Positions 35,189 through 44,595 of a stretch of 64,000 nt of DNA are shown one piece after another. The notes under the pieces are model-generated. The model was not told where the DNA came from, did no database searches, and saw only the letters and a list, made by a program, of their open reading frames with translations. Each line of letters starts with the position of its first letter. The stretch's first letter is position 1. A program made the translations under genes and the position numbers. The stretch comes from Mycobacterium sp. DL (lineage in GTDB: Bacteria; Actinomycetota; Actinomycetes; Mycobacteriales; Mycobacteriaceae): NCBI RefSeq assembly GCF_039729195.1, contig NZ_CP155796.1, positions 496,001 to 560,000 on the forward strand. Reading direction: 5' to 3'.

Positions 35189-36892
35189 GTGGACATCGTA
35201 CTGGGTGTGTCTATGACACCTACGACGGTCCGCATGGTGCTGGTCGAAGGCGAAAAGGCCGACGGGGTCACCGTCGACCACGACGTCTTCGATGTTGCCT
35301 CGACAGAGGGCTCAGCAAATGTCGCTGATCAAGTTCTGGCGGCGGTGCTCGGTACCAGGGAAAGTGCCGAGGCCGGTGGTCACCACCTGAAATCGATCGG
35401 TGTCACGTGGAGCGACCACGCCGAAGCCGCCGCACTGCGCGACGCGTTGGCCGCACACGGCATCGACGACGTCATGCTCGTGTCCGAGGGGCATGCCGCC
35501 GCCTCGCTGGCGCAGGCGGTCGGGCGTGCGGTCGGGTACGACACCACAGCCCTGCTGTTCATCAACCGCGACACCGCGACGCTGTCGGTGGTCCAGACCG
35601 ACGACGGCTCGGTGGTCAAGGTGCTCAGCCGAACGCTGCACAGCACCGACGCGATGGCGGTGCTGACCGAGATGGCCGAGGCCGTCGCCGCTCAGGAAGC
35701 CCCGCCGCAGGGCATGTTCGTCGTCGGCTCCGGCGTCGACGTCAGTTCGGTCAAGGCCCACCTCGAGCATCTCGTCTCCCTGCCGGTGAACGCGCCCGAG
35801 GATGCAGAGTTGGGGATGGCCAGAGGTGCCGCCCTGGCTTCAGCGTCGGCGCCGGCTTTCGAAGCCTCAACGGTCGGCCTCGCCTACTCCCAGGACCCGG
35901 ACGGCACCACGGCCGGATCGGTGTTCGCGGGGTTGGCCGGTGCCGAAACGCAGATGGCCCCGGCGAGTGCCGGGCTCGCGGTCGACGACGTCGACGAGTA
36001 CGCGATGACCGAGTCCCGGCCGGTCGAGGAGGAGCGCAAGCCGTTCCTGCTCGTCGGCAGCGCGCTGACCTCGGTCTTCGTGATCGGGGTCGTCGCGCTG
36101 GTCATCTCGTTGGCCGTCAGCATCCGGCCGACCGCCGACCAGCGACCGAGCCCCGCGGAGGCAGTCATCGTGCCCAGCAGTCAGGTTCCGACACCGGCGC
36201 CTGTCCAAGAGGCCCAGCAGCCGGTCGAACCGCCACCGGCGGAGACCATCAAACCGCCGGTGCCCGTCGTGCAGCAGGCGCCCGCGGAGGCGCCGCGCAC
36301 GGTGTTCGTCGAGCAGCCCGCCCCTGCACCGGCGGCCCCTGCTCCCGCGCCCGCTCCGGCTGCACCCCCTCCCGCGCCCGTGGCGCCGCCTCCGGTCGTC
36401 GCACCTCCGGTGGTGTTGCCGCCGCCGGTGATCGTGTTGCCGCAGCCGGAATGGCCGAGGTGGCAGCCGCCATGGGAGCGCGACGACGACGAGGATTCCG
36501 ACGACTCGACGCCCACCCAGACGCGGCCGACTCCGACGCGACCAACGGAGACGCGACCGACCCCAACGCCGCGGCCCACCACGGTGCAGCCCACCGTGCC
36601 GCAGGTGCCCCAGGTCCCGCAGAATCCACAGTGGCCGCTGCCCGGTGGCGGGTCTGGTCCGGGCTACGGCGGCGGCTCGGGCTCGGGTTCGGGTTCGGGC
36701 GCCTCAGGTGGCTCGGGCGGATCGGGCGGATCGGGCGCCGGCAGCGGCCGCGGCTCGAGCGGGTCCGGCGACTCAGGCTCCTCGCGCGGCGACTCGGGCT
36801 CCTCGCGGGGCGGCTCGAGCAGTGGCGTTCCCGGCGATATCAACGGCGACGGTTGCTTCCTGGTGTTCTGCAGCTCAGGCGGTCGCGGCTAG
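35189..36892 (+). CDS. DUF7159-like membrane protein with Pro- and Gly/Ser-rich tail
   Basis: 567 residues from a GTG with GGAGGGG five bases upstream. Residues 1-~225 read like a degenerate actin/Hsp70-type fold: VLGVSMTPTTVRMVLVEG, then TALLFINRDTATLSVVQTDD and MFVVGSGVDVSSVKAHLEHL, in the order of phosphate-1, phosphate-2 and adenosine loops, but with key residues replaced. A membrane helix lies at ~286-310. The rest is Pro/Ala-rich, then Arg/Thr/Pro-rich, then a Gly/Ser run, ending in GDINGDGCFLVFC. The plan equals that of the Hsp70-like proteins at 13416, 55191 and 62651. The DUF7159 family name is from memory. The 227 bp upstream (34962-35188) hold no recognised element. Confidence 0.75.
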   Translation: MDIVLGVSMTPTTVRMVLVEGEKADGVTVDHDVFDVASTEGSANVADQVLAAVLGTRESAEAGGHHLKSIGVTWSDHAEAAALRDALAAHGIDDVMLVSEGHAAASLAQAVGRAVGYDTTALLFINRDTATLSVVQTDDGSVVKVLSRTLHSTDAMAVLTEMAEAVAAQEAPPQGMFVVGSGVDVSSVKAHLEHLVSLPVNAPEDAELGMARGAALASASAPAFEASTVGLAYSQDPDGTTAGSVFAGLAGAETQMAPASAGLAVDDVDEYAMTESRPVEEERKPFLLVGSALTSVFVIGVVALVISLAVSIRPTADQRPSPAEAVIVPSSQVPTPAPVQEAQQPVEPPPAETIKPPVPVVQQAPAEAPRTVFVEQPAPAPAAPAPAPAPAAPPPAPVAPPPVVAPPVVLPPPVIVLPQPEWPRWQPPWERDDDEDSDDSTPTQTRPTPTRPTETRPTPTPRPTTVQPTVPQVPQVPQNPQWPLPGGGSGPGYGGGSGSGSGSGASGGSGGSGGSGAGSGRGSSGSGDSGSSRGDSGSSRGGSSSGVPGDINGDGCFLVFCSSGGRG

Positions 36893-36968
36893 CATTCGTC
36901 ACCTGCCGTTGGCCTGGTGCTCAGTGTCGCGTAGCAACTAGCTCATCGTGGCTGCCTATAGAGGCAGT

Positions 36969-38309
36969 ATGCGATGCACCGTCTTCGGCACGGGATACCT
37001 CGGCGCGACCCACGCGGTGGGAATGGCTGAACTGGGCCATGACGTCACAGGCGTGGACATCGACCCCGGCAAGGTCGCCAAGCTCTCCGGCGGCGATGTC
37101 CCGTTCTACGAGCCCGGCCTGCGAAAGATGCTGCAGCGCAACATCGACCAGGGTCGGTTGCGCTTCACCACCGACTACGCCGAGGCGGCGGAGTTCGCCG
37201 ACGTGCACTTCCTCGGCGTGGGCACCCCGCAGAAGAAAGGCGAGTACTCCGCGGACCTGCGCCATGTGTACGCCGTGGTCGACACTTTGGTGCCGCTGCT
37301 GCGGCGCCCCGCCGTGATCGTGGGCAAGTCGACCGTTCCGGTGGGTACGGCGGCCGAACTGTGCGCCCGCGCCGGTCGTCTCGCGCCTGAGGGGGTGACG
37401 GTCGAGGTGGCCTGGAACCCCGAGTTCCTGCGCGAGGGGTTCGCCATCCACGACACCCTGCACCCCGATCGGATTGTCCTTGGTGTGCAACCGGATTCGA
37501 TACTGGCCGAGGAAGCGGTCCGCTCGCTGTACGCACCGCTGCTGGCCGACGACGTGCCGTTCCTGCTGACCGATCTGCAGACCGCCGAGCTGGTCAAGGT
37601 GTCCGCCAACGCATTTCTGGCGACGAAGATATCGTTCATCAACGCGATCTCGGAGGTGTGCGAGGCCGTGGACGCCGACGTCACCCTGCTGGCCGATGCG
37701 CTCGGCTACGACGCCCGCATCGGCCGGCGATTCCTCAACGCCGGCCTCGGTTTCGGTGGGGGCTGCCTGCCCAAGGACATCCGTGCGTTCATGGCGCGCG
37801 CCGGCGAACTCGGCGCCAACCACGCGCTGACCTTCCTGCGGGAAGTGGACAGCATCAACATGCGTCGCCGGACCCGGATGGTGGAACTGGCGACCAAGGC
37901 GTGCGGTGGCTCGCTGCTGGGTGCGAACGTCGCCGTGCTGGGCGCGGCCTTCAAGCCCGAGTCCGACGACGTGCGCGACTCGCCGGCGCTGAACGTGGCC
38001 GGGTTGCTGCAACTCAACGGCGCCACCGTCAACGTCTACGACCCCAAGGCGATGGAGAACTCTCGGCGGATCTTCCCCACCCTCAACTACTCGACCTCCG
38101 CAGTCGAGGCCTGCGACCGGGCCGATGCGGTGCTGGTGCTGACCGAATGGGACGAGTTCGTCGAACTGCAGCCGCAGACCCTGGCTGCCATCGTGCGCGC
38201 GAAAGTCATTGTCGACGGCCGCAATTGCCTCGACATCGGCAAGTGGCGCGGAGCCGGATGGCGGGTCCACGCGCTGGGCAGGGCAGATGGAGCACCCTCG
38301 GCCGCGTAG
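36969..38309 (+). CDS. udgA: UDP-glucose 6-dehydrogenase
   Basis: 446 residues (443 for M. tuberculosis UdgA, Rv0322, also next to dcd). Rossmann motif GTGYLGATHAVGMAELGH, Lys in ANAFLATKISFINA and catalytic Cys in GFGGGCLPKDIR are all present. It makes UDP-glucuronate from UDP-glucose with two NAD+. The ATG at 36969 is chosen because it begins exactly at the conserved MRCTVFGTGYLG. It opens a run of seven same-strand genes with gaps of 10, -1, 1, 18, -1 and 24 bp, so one transcript is likely. Confidence 0.92.
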   Translation: MRCTVFGTGYLGATHAVGMAELGHDVTGVDIDPGKVAKLSGGDVPFYEPGLRKMLQRNIDQGRLRFTTDYAEAAEFADVHFLGVGTPQKKGEYSADLRHVYAVVDTLVPLLRRPAVIVGKSTVPVGTAAELCARAGRLAPEGVTVEVAWNPEFLREGFAIHDTLHPDRIVLGVQPDSILAEEAVRSLYAPLLADDVPFLLTDLQTAELVKVSANAFLATKISFINAISEVCEAVDADVTLLADALGYDARIGRRFLNAGLGFGGGCLPKDIRAFMARAGELGANHALTFLREVDSINMRRRTRMVELATKACGGSLLGANVAVLGAAFKPESDDVRDSPALNVAGLLQLNGATVNVYDPKAMENSRRIFPTLNYSTSAVEACDRADAVLVLTEWDEFVELQPQTLAAIVRAKVIVDGRNCLDIGKWRGAGWRVHALGRADGAPSAA

Positions 38310-38319
38310 CGTCGCCTGC

Positions 38320-38643
38320 ATGACGGTGTACGCGCTGAACCTGTTCGACATCGCCGATCGCGACGAGTATCTCGCCTATTCGAAGCGCTCCCCGCAGGAG
38401 GTCGCCAAGCACGGCGGTCGTGTCGTCGCACTCGGGAAGTTCCGGGAATCGGTCACCGGCGACATCGAACCGCGCACGGTGCTGATCCTCGTCGAGTGGG
38501 ACTCGAAGGAGGCGTTCGACAGCTACCGCAACGATCCCGAACTCGCCGATTTGCACGCCCATCGCGAGAACGGAGCGTCGTCCTACATCTGGCATCTCTT
38601 CGACTCCTTGGCCGATCTGCGGCCTCTGCTTAAACTCGGGTGA
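38320..38643 (+). CDS. DUF1330 family protein
   Basis: 107 residues. MTVYALNLFDIADRDEYLAY and VLILVEWDSKEAFDSY match DUF1330, a small dimeric ferredoxin-like fold related to antibiotic-biosynthesis monooxygenases and EthD. No enzymatic role is established. It follows udgA by 10 bp and overlaps the P450 start by 1 bp. Confidence 0.85.
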   Translation: MTVYALNLFDIADRDEYLAYSKRSPQEVAKHGGRVVALGKFRESVTGDIEPRTVLILVEWDSKEAFDSYRNDPELADLHAHRENGASSYIWHLFDSLADLRPLLKLG

Positions 38644-39974
38644 TGGCAGCCGACCTGCAGCAACGAATCCGATGGCTGGCCCTGCACGGAGTGATCCGGG
38701 GGCTGTCGACAGTCGGGGCCCGTCGCAGCGGGGATCCGCAGGCCCGCCTGATCTCCGATCCGGCCGTCCGCGACAACCCCGCCGCGTTCGCCGACGAACA
38801 TCGGGACCAGGGCCCGGTGATCCGCTGCCGCGCGGTCCTGATGACCTTCGACCACCAGGTGGCCAACGAGCTGCTGCGGTCCGACGACTTCCGGGTCTCC
38901 TCACTCGGGGCGGGGCTGCCGCAGCCGCTGCGCTGGATCAATGACAAGACGCACCCCGGCCTGCTGCATCCGATCGAGCCGCCGTCGCTGCTGTCGATCG
39001 AGCCGCCCGACCACACTCGCTGCCGCAAGCTGGTGTCCTCGGTGTTCACCCCCAGAGCGGTGGCGGCGCTGCGCGAACGCGTGCAGCAGACCGCCGATCA
39101 ACTGCTCGACGATCTCGAGGGGCAGTCCGGCGTCGTCGACGTGGTGGATCGGTACTGCTCGCAGTTGCCGGTCGCGGTGATCAGCGACATCCTCGGTGTG
39201 CCCGAGGCCGACCGCCAGCACATTCTGCACTTCGGCGAGCTCGGGGCGCCCAGCCTCGACATCGGCCTGTCGTGGCAGCAGTACACCCAGGTGCACAAGG
39301 GGCTCGTCGGCTTCAACCGCTGGCTGGGAGGGCACCTCGAGACGCTGCGCCGCAACCCGGGCGACGATCTGATGAGCCAGTTGATCCTGGCCAGCGAGGG
39401 TGCCGACGAGGAGGCCCGACTGTCCGAGCGCGAACTGCAGGCCACTGCGGGCCTGGTACTCGCCGCGGGGTTCGAGACCACCGTGAATCTGCTGGGCAAC
39501 GGCATCCGGATGCTGGTCGACACCCCCGAACTCCTCGAGACGCTGTCGGCCCGCCCCGAGCTGTGGCCCATCGCGGTCGAGGAGGTCCTCCGGCTGGACT
39601 CACCGGTGCAGATGAGTGCCCGCATCGCCCGCAGGGACGTCGTCGTCGCCGGTACCGCGATCCAGCGCGGGGAACTCGTCATCATCCACCTGGCCGGTGC
39701 CAACCGGGACCCCAAGGTCTTCGACGATCCGCACCGATTCGATCTCGAGCGGGACAACGCCGGCAAGCATCTGTCGTTCTCCGGCGGCAGGCACTTCTGC
39801 CTGGGTGCCGCGCTGGCCCGCGCCGAAGGCGAGGTCGGGCTGCGGACGTTCTTCGAGCGCTTCCCGGATGCCCGACTGGCGGGCGTCGGCAGCCGGCGCG
39901 ACACCCGTGTGCTGCGCGGGTGGTCATCCTTGCCGATTGCGCTTGGAAAGGCGCGGGCCACGTTAGGTTCGTGA
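38643..39974 (+). CDS. Cytochrome P450
   Basis: 443 residues. The heme-thiolate loop is FSGGRHFCLGAALARAEGEV (Cys ligand present), the I-helix oxygen motif is AGFETTVNLLGNG, and the ExxR is in EEVLRLD. It is a soluble bacterial class I P450. The N-terminus (IRGLSTVGARRSGDP) is close to the mycobacterial CYP1xx group. Substrate unknown. The ATG at 38643 shares a base with the upstream stop. It needs a ferredoxin and a reductase, neither of which is encoded nearby. Confidence 0.92.
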   Translation: MAADLQQRIRWLALHGVIRGLSTVGARRSGDPQARLISDPAVRDNPAAFADEHRDQGPVIRCRAVLMTFDHQVANELLRSDDFRVSSLGAGLPQPLRWINDKTHPGLLHPIEPPSLLSIEPPDHTRCRKLVSSVFTPRAVAALRERVQQTADQLLDDLEGQSGVVDVVDRYCSQLPVAVISDILGVPEADRQHILHFGELGAPSLDIGLSWQQYTQVHKGLVGFNRWLGGHLETLRRNPGDDLMSQLILASEGADEEARLSERELQATAGLVLAAGFETTVNLLGNGIRMLVDTPELLETLSARPELWPIAVEEVLRLDSPVQMSARIARRDVVVAGTAIQRGELVIIHLAGANRDPKVFDDPHRFDLERDNAGKHLSFSGGRHFCLGAALARAEGEVGLRTFFERFPDARLAGVGSRRDTRVLRGWSSLPIALGKARATLGS

Positions 39975-39975
39975 G

Positions 39976-40722
39976 GTGGACTTCCGAGCAGCCCTGCTCG
40001 AGCAGACTCGAGCGTTCGGTGACCAGATCAGGTCAGCAGACCCGGCGACCCCGGTGCCGACATGCGGCGACTGGACACTGCGCCAGTTGTTCCGTCATGT
40101 GGGGCGGGGAAATCGTTGGGCCGCACAGATAATCAGCGATCGCCGCAGCCAGCCTCTGGATCCGCACGACGTGCGCGACGGGAAACCGCCTGACGACGCC
40201 GACGCGGCGGTCGACTGGCTGAACGCCGGCGCGCAGATGGTCATCGACGCGGTCGAGCGCGTCGGCCCCGAAACCCGGGTGTGGACGTTCCTCGGTCCGA
40301 AACCAGCAGGCTGGTGGATCCGGCGCCGACTGCACGAGGCGACGGTGCACCGCGCGGATGCGGCGCTCGCGTTGGGTGAGCAGTTCGAGCTGTCACCGGA
40401 GTTGGCCGGCGACGCCCTCAGCGAATGGATCGAACGCGCCTGCGTCGACAGGCGCCTCTCCCCGGTTCTGGCACGCGGGGAGAGCATCCACCTGCACGCC
40501 AGCGAGGAGAAACTCGGGCCGACGGGGGAGTGGACCATCGTCCACGACGGCGAAGGCCTGTGGTGGTCGCACAGCCACAGCAAGGCCAGCGTCGCGCTGC
40601 GGGGTCCGGTAACCGACCTGCTGCTGGCCACCGTGCGCCGCAGGACGGCGGCCGAGGCGGGCCTCGAGGTATTCGGCGACACCGCCGTCTGGGAGGCCTG
40701 GCTCGACAGCACGCCGTATTGA
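39976..40722 (+). CDS. Maleylpyruvate isomerase/DinB-fold protein
   Basis: 248 residues from the GTG at 39976, one base after the P450 stop. CGDWTLRQLFRHVGRGNRWA and RRLHEATVHRADAALALG give the His, Glu and His metal-site pattern of the mycothiol-dependent maleylpyruvate isomerase N-terminal domain (TIGR03083-like). The C-terminal ~100 residues match the accompanying MDMPI domain. Members use mycothiol, the mycobacterial thiol, in isomerisation or detoxification; the precise substrate is unknown. Coupling to a P450 suggests shared metabolism. Confidence 0.85.
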   Translation: MDFRAALLEQTRAFGDQIRSADPATPVPTCGDWTLRQLFRHVGRGNRWAAQIISDRRSQPLDPHDVRDGKPPDDADAAVDWLNAGAQMVIDAVERVGPETRVWTFLGPKPAGWWIRRRLHEATVHRADAALALGEQFELSPELAGDALSEWIERACVDRRLSPVLARGESIHLHASEEKLGPTGEWTIVHDGEGLWWSHSHSKASVALRGPVTDLLLATVRRRTAAEAGLEVFGDTAVWEAWLDSTPY

Positions 40723-40740
40723 GTGGCGTAGTTTCGCGGC

Positions 40741-41109
40741 ATGACCACTTCGGAGATGGCCACCGTCCTTGCCTGGCACGACGCGCTCAACGCCGGTGAT
40801 GTTGACACCCTGCTGTCGCTGTCCAGCGAGGACATCGAGATCGGTGACGCCCACGGTGCCGCTCAGGGACACGCCGCGCTGCGTGACTGGGCTCGGGATC
40901 TCGACGGCAAGGCCGAGCCCGGCCGGATCTATGTCCACGACGGCGTCGTCGTCGTCGAGCAGCAGATCCTGTCGGTCACCGGTGAGGGTGGCACGGCGGC
41001 TTCAGCTTTTCGGGTCGTCGACGATCATGTGACCTCGGTCTTCCGGCACGACGACCTGGCCGCCGCGCTCGCTGCGACCGACCTGACCGAAGCGGATCTG
41101 ACCGGCTGA
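40741..41109 (+). CDS. SnoaL/NTF2-like protein
   Basis: 122 residues. The first helix and loop ([20 protein letters not shown]) and [13 protein letters not shown] fit the SnoaL_2 NTF2-like fold. Function unknown; it could be a small isomerase or a ligand-binding protein. The stop overlaps the rmlA start by 1 bp (TGATG), so translation is coupled. A Gly-Asp-Ala-His strand ([11 protein letters not shown]) is typical of the family. Confidence 0.8.
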   Translation: MTTSEMATVLAWHDALNAGDVDTLLSLSSEDIEIGDAHGAAQGHAALRDWARDLDGKAEPGRIYVHDGVVVVEQQILSVTGEGGTAASAFRVVDDHVTSVFRHDDLAAALAATDLTEADLTG

Positions 41110-41972
41110 TGCGCGGGATCATCCTGGCCGGCGGATCGGGCACCCGGCTGTACCCCATCACGATGGGGGTCAGCAAGCAGTTGGTACCCGTCTACGACAA
41201 GCCGCTGATCTACTACCCGCTGTCCACGCTGATGATGGCGGGCATCCGCGACATCCTGGTCATCACCACCGCGCAGGACGCCCCGGCCTTTCACCGTCTG
41301 CTCGGCGACGGATCGGATCTCGGCATCAATCTGACCTACGCCGTCCAGGACCAACCCGACGGTCTCGCTCAGGCCTTCGTGATCGGGGCCGACCACATCG
41401 GAAACGATTCTGTGGCACTGGTATTGGGCGACAACATCTTCTACGGACCCGGCCTGGGAACCAGCCTCGGCCGATTCCGGGACGTCAGCGGGGCCGCGAT
41501 CTTCGCCTACTGGGTGGCCAACCCGTCGGCGTACGGCGTCGTCGAGTTCGCGGCCGATGGCACAGCCTTGTCGCTGGAGGAGAAGCCCGCCACGCCGAAG
41601 TCGCACTACGCGGTGCCCGGCCTGTACTTCTACGACAACGACGTGGTGGACATCGCGCGGTCGCTGGGCAGGTCGGCCCGCGGCGAGTACGAGATCACCG
41701 AGATCAACCAGCGCTACCTCAACGAGGGCCGACTGGCCGTCGAGGTGCTGGCGCGCGGCACCGCCTGGCTGGACACCGGCACCTTCGACTCGCTGCTGGA
41801 CGCCAGCGACTACGTGCGGACGATCGAACGCAGGCAGGGACTGAAGATCAGCGTGCCCGAGGAGGTCGCCTGGCGGGTCGGCTTCATCGACGACGACGCT
41901 CTCGCGGCCCGGGCCCAGGCGCTGCTCAAGTCGGGCTACGGCGCGTATCTGCTGGAACTGCTGGAGCGCTGA
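41109..41972 (+). CDS. rmlA: Glucose-1-phosphate thymidylyltransferase
   Basis: 287 residues (288 for M. tuberculosis RmlA, Rv0334). [30 protein letters not shown] and [15 protein letters not shown] are complete. It makes dTDP-glucose, the first step to dTDP-rhamnose, which links arabinogalactan to peptidoglycan and is essential in mycobacteria. ATG 41109 overlaps the preceding stop. It is placed in the udgA-to-cyclase run, so both nucleotide-sugar enzymes are probably on one transcript. Confidence 0.95.
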   Translation: MRGIILAGGSGTRLYPITMGVSKQLVPVYDKPLIYYPLSTLMMAGIRDILVITTAQDAPAFHRLLGDGSDLGINLTYAVQDQPDGLAQAFVIGADHIGNDSVALVLGDNIFYGPGLGTSLGRFRDVSGAAIFAYWVANPSAYGVVEFAADGTALSLEEKPATPKSHYAVPGLYFYDNDVVDIARSLGRSARGEYEITEINQRYLNEGRLAVEVLARGTAWLDTGTFDSLLDASDYVRTIERRQGLKISVPEEVAWRVGFIDDDALAARAQALLKSGYGAYLLELLER

Positions 41973-41996
41973 CCGGCAAGCTGTCACCATATTGAC

Positions 41997-43337
41997 GTGG
42001 GGGGCAGCACAGTACGCTACGCCCGAAACGGTGATGTGCGACTGGCGTACCGCGTGTTCGGTGATTCCGGTCCGGTGGTCGTCTGGACACCGGGCTGGGT
42101 GGTCAACGACGTCGACAACATCGACGAGCCGGACAGTCCGTACGCGCGACTGGTCAATCGACTCGCGGAAGAGATGACATTGGTCATCTGGGATCGACGC
42201 GGCACCGGGCTGTCGGACCCCGCCGACCATGTCCTCACGGTGGAGGAGCGGGTGACCGACCTCGTGGCCGTGGTTGATGCGATCGGTGAGGAACGCCCCT
42301 CGTTGTCCGGAACCGGCGACGGTGGGGCGCTCGCGATCATGTTCGCCGCAATGTATCCCGACAGGATTCACCGACTTCTCCTGTACGGCACCGCTGCACG
42401 CTTTTCGCTGCACCTGCCGGACCACCCCTGGGGATTCACCTCTGAGCAGATCGCGGCGCAACTCGAGGAGATCGACCAGAGATGGGGCGACGGAGCGTTG
42501 GCGGACCTGTTTCACAACGAAGCCTCCGAAATCGCCGGTGTGCGTGAAGGCTTCGGGAAGCGCCAGCGGTCGATCGCGAGCCCGACGATGGCGAGGCTGT
42601 GGTGGCAGGCATTCGTCGACGTCGACGTGCGCGCGGTGTTGGGCACGATCCAGGCGCCGACGTTGGTCCTCGCTCGCCCGGGCGATCGGCTGGTACCCAT
42701 TGAAGCCACCGCGGCACTGGGGGCGGCGATTCCCCACGCTCAGTTCCGGCAGCTTGCGCGCGGTCCTCACAATTCGTTCGACATCATCGACGAGCTCACT
42801 GATGAGGTACTGGCGTTCCTTTGCGGCGGCAAGGGGTCACCGGCCGACGAACGCGTCGTGACGACGGTGATGTTCACAGACATCGTCGGCTCCACCGAAA
42901 AACTCAGCGCACGCGGCGATGCGCGGTGGCGTAATCAGCTCGACGCCCACGACGAGTTGGTGGAGCGGGTGCTCTCCCGCTATGGCGGAACCCGCGCGAG
43001 TCACACCGGCGACGGTTACTTCGCGCTGCTCGACGGACCCACCAGTGCGGCGCGCTGCGCTCTCGAACTCGTGCCCGAGCTCGCCACCCGTGGCATCCTG
43101 ATCCGGGTCGGAATCCACACCGGTGAATGCGAACGCCGCGGCAGCGAGTGGAGCGGACTGGCGGTGCACACCGGGGCGCGTATCGGCGCGATGGCAGGCG
43201 CGGGCGAAATCCTCGCCAGCCGCACCGTGCGCGACCTGTCGGCGGGATCGGCACTGACGTTCGAATGCCTTGGTCTACAGCACTTCAAAGGGCTTCCGGA
43301 GCAGATCGAGGTGTACCGGGTGACGCAGGACGGTTAG
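41997..43337 (+). CDS. Alpha/beta-hydrolase-linked class III adenylate/guanylate cyclase
   Basis: 446 residues. Residues 1-~275 form an alpha/beta hydrolase (IWDRRGTGLSD; nucleophile region LSGTGDGGALAIMFA), and residues ~283-446 form a class III cyclase with FTDIVGSTEKLS (metal Asp), HTGDGYFALLD (second Asp) and GLAVHTGARIGAMAGAGEIL. It resembles M. tuberculosis Rv1900c (LipJ). The cyclase looks competent. The hydrolase does not: where family members have GxSxG, this has Gly107 (42315-42317). It may be a sensory or structural domain. GTG start at 41997, 24 bp after rmlA. The 3' end overlaps the opposing gene by 53 bp. Confidence 0.86.
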   Translation: MGGSTVRYARNGDVRLAYRVFGDSGPVVVWTPGWVVNDVDNIDEPDSPYARLVNRLAEEMTLVIWDRRGTGLSDPADHVLTVEERVTDLVAVVDAIGEERPSLSGTGDGGALAIMFAAMYPDRIHRLLLYGTAARFSLHLPDHPWGFTSEQIAAQLEEIDQRWGDGALADLFHNEASEIAGVREGFGKRQRSIASPTMARLWWQAFVDVDVRAVLGTIQAPTLVLARPGDRLVPIEATAALGAAIPHAQFRQLARGPHNSFDIIDELTDEVLAFLCGGKGSPADERVVTTVMFTDIVGSTEKLSARGDARWRNQLDAHDELVERVLSRYGGTRASHTGDGYFALLDGPTSAARCALELVPELATRGILIRVGIHTGECERRGSEWSGLAVHTGARIGAMAGAGEILASRTVRDLSAGSALTFECLGLQHFKGLPEQIEVYRVTQDG

Positions 43338-44562
43338 CTGTCGGCGTCGCGAGCAGCGCCGCGATGCCCGTCGTGAGCGGCACCGACAGTGCCAGCGCGA
43401 TACCGCCAACTGCCGAACGAGCGACCTCGATAGCCACGCTTTCGCTGGTCAGCACGTCACCGAGCGAGCGATTCGCGACGCTGAACAGCAGCAGCAGCGG
43501 CAACGCGCTGCCCGCATACGCCAGCACCAGCGTGTAGACGGTGCTGGCGATGTGGTCGCGACCCACCCGCATGGCCCCGACGAACACCTCGCGGCGTGAC
43601 GTGCCGTCACCGACCGCGGCCAACTCGAACGCCGTCGAAGCCTGCGTGACGGTCACATCGTTGAGCACACCGAGCGAACCGATGATGAACCCGGCCAGCA
43701 GCAGGCCGGTGATCGAGACATTGCCCAGATAGGCGGCGACCTCGTTGTTCTGGTCTTCGGACAGCCCGGTGAGATGCGCGAATTCGATTGCCCCCCAGGA
43801 CAGGAAGGCCGCCAGCAACAGCGAGGCCAGTGTCCCGAGCAGGGCCGCGCTGGTCCGCAGGCTCACACCGTGGGCGAGGTAGATGACCGCGTAGAGGATC
43901 GCGGAGGAGGCCACCACCGCGACCGGAACGGCGGGTGCGCCGTCGCGGAGCGCCGGCAGCAGGAACACCACCAGCACCCCGAAGGCGATCACGATGCCGA
44001 CGAGAGCACGTAGACCCCGCCAACGCGCCACCGCGACGATCACGACAGCGAACACCACCGCCAGTGCGGCCAACGGCCACGACCGCTCGAAATCGTAGAA
44101 CGCGTACGTGGTGGTGCCGCCGTCGCCGACAGTCCGGCTGAGCCGGACGTCGTCGCCCACGGCGAGACTGGGTTGGCCGGGGCCACCGCTGAACTCGATC
44201 AGCGTGTTCGCACCTGCGTTGGGTCCGGAGTCGATGGCCACCAGGTTCTGCACGCAGGGGGGTGCGCCTTGCCCCTGGGCGGGTAGCGGATCGTCGGTGA
44301 GCACCGCGCCGGACGACGGGCTACCGCACGGCGCCGAACTGCTGGACAGCACGTGGCCGGCCTCCGTGGTGACCGCATTCCCAGCCGCATTCTGAAACGG
44401 GAGCGGAATGTCGGCTTTCTGCCCGCTGGGCCACAGTAGCGCCGCGCCGATCAGTGTCGCCACGCCGCAGGCGATCAGGAGTCCGACGACGATCTTGGCG
44501 GCCAGTGGCCCGAGCGGCGACGGGCCGCTCAGCGAATGGGAGTGCGAATGTGAGTGGGCCAC
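43285..44562 (-). CDS. YibE/F-family membrane protein
   Basis: 425 residues. The GTG start is followed by alternating His-Ser (HSHSHSHS), a likely metal-binding cap, then a membrane helix, an external ~130-residue domain and about seven membrane helices (VVFAVVIVAVARWRGLRAL, then GVLVVFLLPALRDG). The helical core matches YibE/F, an uncharacterised transport-like family. The last ~60 residues end in a helix and a short polar tail. The 3' end overlaps the cyclase gene tail to tail. Transport function is inferred only from topology. Confidence 0.78.
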   Translation of the reverse strand: MAHSHSHSHSLSGPSPLGPLAAKIVVGLLIACGVATLIGAALLWPSGQKADIPLPFQNAAGNAVTTEAGHVLSSSSAPCGSPSSGAVLTDDPLPAQGQGAPPCVQNLVAIDSGPNAGANTLIEFSGGPGQPSLAVGDDVRLSRTVGDGGTTTYAFYDFERSWPLAALAVVFAVVIVAVARWRGLRALVGIVIAFGVLVVFLLPALRDGAPAVPVAVVASSAILYAVIYLAHGVSLRTSAALLGTLASLLLAAFLSWGAIEFAHLTGLSEDQNNEVAAYLGNVSITGLLLAGFIIGSLGVLNDVTVTQASTAFELAAVGDGTSRREVFVGAMRVGRDHIASTVYTLVLAYAGSALPLLLLFSVANRSLGDVLTSESVAIEVARSAVGGIALALSVPLTTGIAALLATPTANRPASPGTPRSAPEAL

Positions 44563-44595
44563 CCCGACAGGGTAGGGGTAGCGGCTGTCAGACGA

